This document shows, one piece after another, positions 56,175 to 64,000 of a DNA stretch of 64,000 bases. The stretch is from Paulinella micropora. Its lineage: Eukaryota > Cercozoa > Imbricatea > Euglyphida. A model generated the notes under the pieces. That model had not been told where the DNA came from, did not search any database, and saw nothing but the letters and a program-made list of their open reading frames with translations. Made by a program: the position numbers and the translations under genes. Numbering within the stretch: the first letter of the stretch is position 1; every line of letters begins with the position of its first letter. The DNA is taken from positions 1-64,000 of the forward strand of contig BJOX01000101.1 in assembly GCA_009731375.1 (NCBI GenBank), written 5' to 3'.

Positions 56175-57740
56175 ACTACTAACGGATAAGTAAAGTGATA
56201 CTACGCTCGTCTTGGCAAGTTGACACTTCTTTAGATTGCACTTCAGGCTAAAAGCTCCGATGCGCCTGAATATATCGGACACATGATCGATATGCTCCTC
56301 CATTGTGTTCGAGTATACGAATCATTTAATATCATCGATATAGCAAAATGCATATTCTCCCGCCTTCTGTCCCCGCCTTCTCATAAAGCCTCCGTCAGAC
56401 AAATCATCGTACTGACTGCTCAACATCTTCTGCATCGCCTTCTGGAAAAGTCCTGTGGCTTGCTTGAGGCCCATCGGAAGCACTTTCCATTGGTATATTT
56501 CCATACCCACCACAAACGCAGTCAGCCATCTGGACTTTTCCTCCAGTGGTATCTGCCAGAAGCCATTATTAAGGTCAATGACAGAATAGAATTTTGCATT
56601 CCGCAGTACTCTCCTTCCTTCTTCTAATGTCGGGAGAGGATTTCTCTCTTCCTCCAGCATCTTGTTAACACGAGCATAGTTAACTGTCAGGCGCCATTCT
56701 CCTGGCTTCTGCACTATTCTCGGTTGTGAGACTATTGAGGATGTCAATCTCTCAATAAAGTCCTCATTGAGCAGCTGTCTTGCTAGCTCCTCCGCTATCT
56801 TCGCCTCATGTATACTCAAATTCGCCCTTCGTGGTGCCTGTGACGGCTCCGCACCCGGTATTTTGTAAATAACCGCAGTGAAATCTTCAGGCTTGACACC
56901 ACCTGCATGTGGAGGGTCAAAAATTTCCTTGTTCGCCTCTAATTTGGCTTTTAAAAGCTCCTTCTCCTTCTCCGTGCCTACTCCTTCTTCCAATATTTTC
57001 CGCGCCGCCTCTTGAAAATCTTCATCAGACATCTGCTTATGTTGCTTGAGGGGTTCTCTGTCCTCCTCCAAGCCTAAGTCCTCTTCCGAGACATCATCTA
57101 GGCCCGTCTTTTCATACGTGACCGTGTCCGGCTCATCATCTTTACCGAGCTCCACCAGCATGTCAATGAGTCTCGCGTATTGCAAAGGAGCTTTACGGGT
57201 GTAAAAACCATCAAAGCATGTGAATGCTTGCGGTATCAATTTCAACTTGTCGAGGTCTCTGAGCTTCCGCTTGTATGCACTGCTCTGCTCACGAGTTCCC
57301 ATACGACAAGCCACCACTAGCTGTTGCTTGCGAGAGGGTACCGGTATAGGATGATCAATAAGCCGGTCCCTTATTTCCTGCGCCCATATCGCCTTCTCAT
57401 TGTATGGCATGATAATAGTATACGGCTTATTATTTTTGAATAAAGTCCGTAAGCATTTCTTCACTTCAGACAGTGAACGCGGCCACGTGGGCTCTTCACC
57501 CCAGAAATCAGTAATAAAACTTTTAATAGTTTCTGGTGGAGTATCCGGGATTCGCCCCGTTCTCCTTGGTACAAACTCCTCCCTTTTTTCTTCTCCTACT
57601 TTCGCATGGAAACAGTATCCGTTAGTAATATGGACATCTGTTCCTACTCCTTCCGCGAATCTCGCCAACGACGGGCTTCTTTGTGCGACACATATAATCT
57701 CCTCCTTTCGCTTCTCGATTAAGTCATCAATAGACTTTTT
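56175..57740 (-). pseudogene. pol: Pol fragment of copy B, RT with premature stop
   Basis: Open from the gap to a TGA at 56322-56324, with the RT fingers and palm (PTLEEGRRVLRNAKFYSVID, LNNGFWQIPLEEKSRWLTAF, catalytic YIDD followed by IK). RT-like codons continue past the TGA (NTMEEHIDHVSDIF, LKKCQLAKT), so the stop lies inside the domain. A plainly dead copy. It aligns with copy A over about 600 residues. Confidence 0.82.
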
Positions 57741-58667
57741 NNNNNNNNNNNNNNNNNNNNNNNNNNNNNNNNNNNNNNNNNNNNNNNNNNNNNNNNNNNN
57801 NNNNNNNNNNNNNNNNNNNNNNNNNNNNNNNNNNNNNNNNNNNNNNNNNNNNNNNNNNNNNNNNNNNNNNNNNNNNNNNNNNNNNNNNNNNNNNNNNNNN
57901 NNNNNNNNNNNNNNNNNNNNNNNNNNNNNNNNNNNNNNNNNNNNNNNNNNNNNNNNNNNNNNNNNNNNNNNNNNNNNNNNNNNNNNNNNNNNNNNNNNNN
58001 NNNNNNNNNNNNNNNNNNNNNNNNNNNNNNNNNNNNNNNNNNNNNNNNNNNNNNNNNNNNNNNNNNNNNNNNNNNNNNNNNNNNNNNNNNNNNNNNNNNN
58101 NNNNNNNNNNNNNNNNNNNNNNNNNNNNNNNNNNNNNNNNNNNNNNNNNNNNNNNNNNNNNNNNNNNNNNNNNNNNNNNNNNNNNNNNNNNNNNNNNNNN
58201 NNNNNNNNNNNNNNNNNNNNNNNNNNNNNNNNNNNNNNNNNNNNNNNNNNNNNNNNNNNNNNNNNNNNNNNNNNNNNNNNNNNNNNNNNNNNNNNNNNNN
58301 NNNNNNNNNNNNNNNNNNNNNNNNNNNNNNNNNNNNNNNNNNNNNNNNNNNNNNNNNNNNNNNNNNNNNNNNNNNNNNNNNNNNNNNNNNNNNNNNNNNN
58401 NNNNNNNNNNNNNNNNNNNNNNNNNNNNNNNNNNNNNNNNNNNNNNNNNNNNNNNNNNNNNNNNNNNNNNNNNNNNNNNNNNNNNNNNNNNNNNNNNNNN
58501 NNNNNNNNNNNNNNNNNNNNNNNNNNNNNNNNNNNNNNNNNNNNNNNNNNNNNNNNNNNNNNNNNNNNNNNNNNNNNNNNNNNNNNNNNNNNNNNNNNNN
58601 NNNNNNNNNNNNNNNNNNNNNNNNNNNNNNNNNNNNNNNNNNNNNNNNNNNNNNNNNNNNNNNNNNN
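57741..58667. other. Assembly gap (N run)
   Basis: 927 N covering the C-terminal Gag region and the Gag-Pol junction of copy B. Confidence 0.99.
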
Positions 58668-59905
58668 GGCAGGAGCTGGTGGGGTCAAATATGTCGGAGG
58701 GTGTGTCTTTGCACCACTCACTTTTGCTTTCATTCTTTCCAGTCTCATCGTCTTCTCGAACTCCTCATTCTCTTTCGCCTTCTTCTTCTCAGATATCACC
58801 AGCTTTTGAGCATGAGTGATAAATGCCACCAATTCAGAAGCAGATCTGAGAAAATTATATTTCTCCACATATTGGTCAACACCTGCTTTGTTGGCAACCG
58901 GTGGTGCGTTACTAAGTGATTTAAGGACAGAGTGATCCTTGGTAGGAATCCATCTCTTCCATGCCTCCTTGTGCAGTAACGCACCCATCAACAGTCTGAT
59001 CTTGGTCAGAACTCTGTCGGTCTTCTCTAACTCATCAATCACAGGATGAGTTTCTCCTGCTGCCTTATGCTTTTTTCCATCTCTGCCTTCCCCTCCTCCA
59101 AGGCCTTCATTTCCATCGTAAAAAAATGAAATATGCCACTTGAGTTTTTCGAACCCAGATTGGTCTTCATTTTTGTTACATCGACTGCCTCCTGACCAGT
59201 CGCGAGGAATCTGGCTATTGCTCTTGGGTGTGTGTACTGGAGGTAACCCTCACATCGTGGGCCGTATGAACGTTCCCAAATCAGGGTTTGAGTGTACACC
59301 CCAAAGATAGCATCGAGTAATTCAAGGTGGGTGTGTGTGTCCCCAAACTTGATATGCTGTATCTTCTTTCTCTTTTCTGGATCAGAGACCAGTTTGCCGA
59401 GGAGCTGTGCTGTGTTTGATAATAGGATATAGACATCCTTTTTAGCACGACTTTTCTCTCTTCTTTGATCCTGAGGGATCCACACATAGGTATCCTTCTC
59501 TCCCCCCATCTTGTTATCAAACTCTTCTTTAGTGAGGTCATAGTGGTCTTGCACCCACTGTTGTTCCTCCACTGTGATCTCCTCTCCATCACTATGAATC
59601 AAGTCGATCGTTTTTCGTCCTCCTCCTCCCGTGTAGGCAGGTGGTAAGTGATTATCATATGCTCCTCCTCCTCCCGTCTCTTCTTGTTCAAATCCTCCTT
59701 CATCTTCGTCTCCTCCATATCTTCCTTTATCATCCCAGCCCTCTTCTACTCCTCCTCCTACTCCTTCATCTCCTCCTCCTTCATTCAATCCTCCTCCTCC
59801 TCCTTCATTCAATCCTCCTCCTCCTCCTCCTCCTCCTGCTTCTTCTTCTTCTCTTCTTTGATCTGCCTCCGAGAATTCACTCACTTCGGCGGTCTCTGTC
59901 GACAT
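58668..59905 (-). pseudogene. gag: Gag N-terminal half of copy B, split by a one-base frame change
   Basis: The first frame starts with ATG at 59903-59905 and ends in TGA at 59039-59041. It is Glu/Gly-rich at the start (GEEITVEEQQWVQDHYDLTK later). A second frame, -1 relative to it, opens over the stop (GTG ATT GAT...) and continues the same coiled coil (IDELEKTDRVL, LVAFITHAQKLV) into the gap. A run of six A about 35 bases before the stop is not a canonical slippery heptamer in this frame. A one-base deletion is more likely than programmed frameshifting. Confidence 0.68.
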
Positions 59906-60926
59906 GATGTCGTAGTAGTGATCAACAGGAGGACAGTGTCAGCTCCTATGTTTGGTTTTTGTTCGTTTGTGTTCTGTTCCTCCTTCAGTCGATTGACTAG
60001 TGAAGAGAGAAACTAATAGAGAGGGTAGGATAAGATTCCCTGTCCTCTATGAAACACTGTTTGTATGTTTGTTTTTGTTTGAGAAAAATAGTCTTTGAGA
60101 CTTTCTCCGATTTCTTGTTCTCCTTACTCAGATTACTTTCTCCTCCTTCTTTTCTATATTGTATCTAGTATGAGGCACTTGGACCTACACACAGATAGTA
60201 ATAGAGAAGCTAGAAAAGCTCTCCTTGAGAAGTCGACAGTCGGTCGGATAGGTTCTCAGACCTACCTTTAGAAAACGATCAGAGATTTGCAAAAATACTC
60301 TGACGTATGTGTGAGATAATGCAGATAAATGCACAAACTAGAAGGGTAGAGTGTTGTGCTCCTGTCCCTATGCTTGTTTGTGTTTTGTGTGTGTTCCTTC
60401 ACTCTTCTGTCCACCTCCTTCTTCTTGGTCTCTGTGTGAGAACAGCAAGAACGACAGAGAGTTTGTATCTGATGTCTCCTTGTCAGCCCACAGATATGGA
60501 TTGGGCTACAGGGTACGAGGCACCTGCTTGAGACCAATCAAATTATTTGTTTTGTGAAAGAGTTATGAGGGAGCTGTGTTGGAGTATTTGTTTTCGTCTG
60601 ACGTCCCCGTGTGAGACAGGTCAGTGAAAATTCACTCTGTTGCCTGTGTGGCAAAGCAGAAAGAAATCACCCTAGTGATGTGGACTCCAAATGTAATGCC
60701 AATGATAGCTCGTAAAAAGTCTGTAATACAACCAAACACAGTCATCAAAAGATGAGAATGATGTCTCGTTATATTGGCTCAGTGAAGCCAAAAAGGAAAA
60801 CTGCAACAGACCAGGAATAAAATGGCATCAGGTCAAATCCGGACAAATAATACTGAAAAATAAGCTGGTGCACCTGTCACCAGGAAAAGGTACTTTTTAC
60901 CAGCTATCCGGGGGGTGATGCCTACA
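59906..60926 (-). repeat. Leader / 5' LTR region of copy B
   Basis: Non-coding; 60580-60926 aligns with 5575-5915 of copy A, down to a shared TGATG-CC-ACA plus-strand end. TTTGTTTTTGTTTGAG-type words recur, hinting at an old internal duplication. The LTR/leader border cannot be set without the other LTR. Confidence 0.55.
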
Positions 60927-61615
60927 ATAATGGACAGTACTGAGGAGAAGTGTCTAATTACATTTGTCCTATGTGTTTGCCCCTGCTTTTACTTATGTTC
61001 GCCTACTTAAATGCTTCCTTTTCAGCTCTACGAAAAGCAAGTGTTCTTCATTATTATCAGACTCTACTTGAAATATGTATTAATAACCAATAATATCTAA
61101 GTGCATGGACATAGCGTTACCAATTGGTAACAGCGCGTTGCCAATTGGTAATTTTGTGACGCAAATACGGAAATATTGTGCACAAGAAAAAAAAAAACGT
61201 TGCTAATTGGTAACTAAAAACGTTGCCAATTGGCAGCCAAAATTGCCAATTGGCAATTTCATGCACTTAAACAATAAATATGATAAAAATTATTATGTAA
61301 TCGGTAATAAAGAAGCACAAGGAAAACCTGTGCTTAACAGCTAGACGAAGCAACAGAGTCAGACTGAAATTAAGACGAATTGAATATTAGTGACTGACTG
61401 CCACGGTCCTACCGATCGCAAGATAACCATCATCAACTTCAAATCATGAGCCACCGACGAAGATCAGCAATCATGCTTCAAGAGACATAAAGATTAATAT
61501 CAATACATACTACTCTGTACTCCAGTTCTTGTGATTAACAACGCTTGCAAAGGAAAAACTTTCTTACTAAACGAAGACTTGGTTTGGGCGATGAGGCGAC
61601 TTTCAAGCTGCCGGT
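60927..61615. other. Intergenic; dispersed repeat and MITE, no gene
   Basis: Holds the inverted dispersed repeat (61014-61062), a palindromic MITE (61099-61268), and AT-rich sequence 3' of the minus-strand gene ending at 61616. Confidence 0.5.
61099..61268. mobile_element. Small MITE-like element with five CCAATTGG palindromes
   Basis: Terminal inverted repeats AAGTGCATG (61099) and CATGCACTT (61260) enclose five 16-bp palindromes of the form GTT(A/G)C(C/T)AATTGG(T/C)A(A/G)C, two of them perfect. It is non-coding. Confidence 0.75.
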
Positions 61616-62188
61616 TCAACCGGCGAGGTAGCGAAATGACACTTGTGTCAGCACATACAGCAGCACCAGACAAGAAGGCAGTTTCCACACCATGACGCTG
61701 ATTTCCTGTTTGTAGAACTCGCGTGGCTTCTCCACGGGCGCCGCAGCCTCGGCGTCATTCTTCGCTGCCGCTGCCAGGCCGCCCGCCACAGACAGAGCCC
61801 TCAGCGCACTTTGCCTGCGCATGCGTAGTCCATCCTTGCCCTCCGCCTTCTTCTCCTTGGCACTTCCCTCCGATTTCTTGCCACGCTGCCCCTTGTTGCC
61901 TGGCCTGTTCTTCTGCGCCGCTTTCCTGGCTGGTTGTTTGGGCTGGTCTTTCCCGTCTTGGTGGCTGGCGGCGGCGGTGGCGGGCGCGCTGGTGGCAGCC
62001 GCCGCGGGCGCGTGGGAGGCTCGGCTGCTTGCAGCAGCAGCAGCAGAAGAAGCAGAAGAAGAAGAAGAAGAAGAAGAAGAAGAAGAAGAAGAAGAAGAAG
62101 AAGAAGAAGAAGAAGAAGAAGAAGAAGAAGAAGAAGCAGCAGCAGCAGTGGAGAGGGAGGTAGCAGGCGCGCCAGAGGTCGGAGACAC
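61616..62188 (-). CDS. C-terminal exon of a tail-anchored Ser/Ala/Lys-rich protein
   Basis: An open frame of 191 codons ends in TGA at 61616-61618. A likely acceptor (GACTGAAG) precedes 62188, though the frame stays open upstream to about 62335, so the exon may be longer. It holds a poly-Ser tract from (TTC)n, an Ala-rich stretch, a basic segment ([20 protein letters not shown]), a Met-Arg-Arg-rich helix, then one hydrophobic segment ([18 protein letters not shown]) 4-5 residues from the stop. That layout fits a tail-anchored membrane protein with a cytosolic body. Family not recognised. Upstream exons would lie beyond the LINE. Confidence 0.6.
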   Translation of the reverse strand: MSPTSGAPATSLSTAAAASSSSSSSSSSSSSSSSSSSSSSSSSSSASSAAAAASSRASHAPAAAATSAPATAAASHQDGKDQPKQPARKAAQKNRPGNKGQRGKKSEGSAKEKKAEGKDGLRMRRQSALRALSVAGGLAAAAKNDAEAAAPVEKPREFYKQEISVMVWKLPSCLVLLYVLTQVSFRYLAG

Positions 62189-62336
62189 CTTCAGTCGCAC
62201 ACACAGCAAGCAGGTGCAGGCACACACCGCACTCGCGCACTCAAAGCCACACACATCCACAGCCAACACAGGCACATCACAGCCACCCAATCCCAAAGGC
62301 CAGCTTGTCAAAGGCAGTTTGCGGGAGGTGCTGCAG

Positions 62337-62623
<287 letters not shown>

Positions 62624-64000
62624 TGAGATGTCGCAAAGGAATGTAGTCCTTGCAAAGGAACGCAGTCTCACATCAAACAATAATTTGTGTACTGTGCATG
62701 TGTCCGGGATGGGAATCACGGGTAGACTGTGTTCTGGAAAAAGAAGAGGAGGAAGGACGTTGAAGAAAAAGGCAATCTAGGAATGGAGAGTGGGAGGATA
62801 AGGAAGAAGAGAAAGAAAAGGAAGCCGTTAGTCCAAGTGTTTTGAGCACCGTAAGCTTGCGCAAGCTACAATGATGACATTGTATGAGGCCTAAACCCCC
62901 GCAGGGACCTAGCCCGGGCTATGCAACACTGGACGGCTATGATGGAATGCAGTCACCAATACGGACTAGAGGAAGATTAGTCCAATTTTTGACTGCACAG
63001 GAGCGATAAATCGCAAAAGAGCAACGAGCTACGCAGGAGGATAGCTTGAAGCAAAGGGATTTGGATTGGGGATGGGAAAAACCCAAGGCGCGGAAACATC
63101 GATGAACAGAGAACGATACCATGCCGCGAGCCCCGCATTCGATTGGTCGAAGGTGGCAGGTCCATCCGTTGTCCTCGATTTGAGATTTGAGCTTGTTGTA
63201 TCGGTTGGTCTTGTAGGCTCGTGCGTCAAGGATGTTTTCCTCGACCGGGCACGTTAGCTCGATCAGAATACATATCTTGGTAGACAGTGACCAGACAACG
63301 ATATCGGGGCGGAGGTCAGTGACACAAATGTGGACAGGAAAGGCTTGCTCAGAACCGGTGTATTGGGTTTGGAGTTGCCAATCGTTTGCAGTGTCAAGCA
63401 GGGATGGTCGATGAAATGACTGTCTCTTAGGCTTCTGCTCGCCCTCTTTCACAAACATAGACTTTGATTCATTTTGGTCTATAGGGGAGCGTTTGTTATG
63501 GCTCTCGATGTGTTTTTGAAGGGGAGCTTCAATAGTGCAGAGCACAGAGTCATGACGCCAGGTATAGCGGCCTTGTTTGAGGGCAACATGGCAACCGGAG
63601 AGGATGTGGCATAGATGTGCTTGACCAGAACAGAGGGCACACTTGTTGTTGGGAATGATTCCCCACAGACGTCTAAGGTCGGGGGTAATAACCGAGTTTG
63701 TGCTTGCGTTGATGACCCAAGAGATTAAACGGGGATTACGGGTTCCGATGAGGCGAGCCCAGGAGAGGTCGAAGGGGCATGCGTCTTCAAAACGAAGGAA
63801 GCACCCTTGCATGGCTTTGTCCATGTCATGCACTGTGGTTGTCTCAAGTATTGTCTCAGCAGCTAATTCTAAAACCCTGTCTTTGCGGTCTGTGATGGAA
63901 TGTTCTTTTGGGTAGCGACCATGGCCAAGTCCGAGATGATCGGATTGGCCTCGATGTTTGAATTCAAAATCAACTTGTGCCTCAAGCTTTTCGAGCACAG
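62624..64000 (-). mobile_element. Restriction-like-endonuclease LINE, second copy (cut by window end)
   Basis: Nearly identical to 32320-33697 of the first copy, in the opposite orientation. The 3' UTR spans 62624-62936. The 5' part lies outside the window. It presumably sits in an intron of the gene ending at 61616. Confidence 0.92.
62937..64000 (-). CDS. LINE polyprotein, C-terminal finger and PD-(D/E)XK endonuclease, intact frame
   Basis: More than 350 codons are open from the window edge to TGA at 62937, where the first copy has frameshifts, so this copy may come from an active or recent source. It shows CALCSGQAHLCHILSGC, GRYTWRHDSVL, then LRPDIVVWS, ILIELTCPVEENI, AYKTNRYNKL. The Arg-Pro-Asp, Glu-Leu-Thr and Lys-(3)-Tyr pattern fits the catalytic core of the restriction-like endonuclease of R2-type LINEs, which makes the target-site nick in the nucleus. 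Confidence 0.88.
   Translation of the reverse strand, partial: VLEKLEAQVDFEFKHRGQSDHLGLGHGRYPKEHSITDRKDRVLELAAETILETTTVHDMDKAMQGCFLRFEDACPFDLSWARLIGTRNPRLISWVINASTNSVITPDLRRLWGIIPNNKCALCSGQAHLCHILSGCHVALKQGRYTWRHDSVLCTIEAPLQKHIESHNKRSPIDQNESKSMFVKEGEQKPKRQSFHRPSLLDTANDWQLQTQYTGSEQAFPVHICVTDLRPDIVVWSLSTKICILIELTCPVEENILDARAYKTNRYNKLKSQIEDNGWTCHLRPIECGARGMVSFSVHRCFRALGFSHPQSKSLCFKLSSCVARCSFAIYRSCAVKNWTNLPLVRIGDCIPS

Larger units (their letters stand above)
56175..60926 (-). mobile_element. LTR-type retroelement copy B, truncated within RT
   Basis: Same order and orientation as copy A: leader/LTR 59906-60926, Gag parts 58668-59905, gap 57741-58667, Pol 57740-56175. RT similarity stops near 56175 and unrelated sequence follows, so the 3' half (RNase H, integrase, 3' LTR) has been lost. 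Confidence 0.8.

Noticed and set aside
59039-59080. Programmed -1 frameshift site in Gag of copy B
   Set aside because: The A run does not form an X XXY YYZ heptamer in the reading frame, and the coiled coil simply continues across; a one-base deletion explains it.
62287-62330. Separate upstream exon ([15 protein letters not shown]) for the tail-anchored protein
   Set aside because: Its borders do not close the frame with the exon at 61616-62188 in any phase without a stop.

Overview
This window is eukaryotic nuclear DNA: spliceosomal introns with GT-AG borders, LTR and non-LTR retroelements, a tRNA-derived SINE and an extreme load of microsatellites. A front-end-less fatty acid desaturase and GC-rich exons set in repeat-built introns suggest a unicellular alga or related protist; a chromerid-type alveolate is one guess, but nothing here fixes the lineage. 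All gene models below were built by eye. They are supported by the reading frame closing across every proposed intron.

Layout. 1-5915: LTR-type retroelement copy A (minus strand), with a Gag carrying a CCCH finger and RGG repeats, and Pol in the same frame behind a single UGA in a known leaky context. 5916-8360: decayed DNA, a TATC array and a tRNA-derived SINE. 8361-17794: a 19-exon minus-strand gene for a 1003-residue START - membrane segments - PH protein. 17795-28425: TTC arrays, two relics of a second LINE family, an interrupted SINE and a near-perfect foldback palindrome. 28426-47275: a 22-exon minus-strand gene for a 441-residue membrane-anchored PPP-family phosphatase. One of its introns holds a 3.9-kb LINE with a C-terminal restriction-like endonuclease, and another holds a 1.3-kb foldback element. 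47276-49116: intergenic region between divergent genes, built around an inverted repeat. 49117-54528: a 13-exon plus-strand fatty acid desaturase (379 residues, three histidine boxes). 54529-61615: decayed DNA, an inverted pair of related ORF fragments, retroelement copy B and a small palindromic MITE. 61616-62188: the 3' exon of a tail-anchored, Ser/Ala/Lys-rich protein, followed to the window edge by a second copy of the restriction-like-endonuclease LINE.

Four patterns tie the window together. (1) All visible ends of the four copies of the endonuclease LINE abut (TATC)n/(GATA)n tracts, so it looks like a microsatellite-targeted element. (2) Introns are mostly tandem repeats that start at the splice donor (GTATGTATG..., GTCTATCTATC...) and run into the acceptor (...CTACCTAG, ...TATGTAG). 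(3) Exon edges with their splice sites recur as decaying copies inside the neighbouring introns, at a dozen or so places in three genes. (4) The retroelement appears to make Gag-Pol by in-frame UGA readthrough.

Long runs of N interrupt copies A and B of the LTR element, one SINE, and several introns. Five gaps of exactly ten N sit in or beside C, G or CT tracts. One contig piece (4096-4515) seems to be placed backwards between two gaps.
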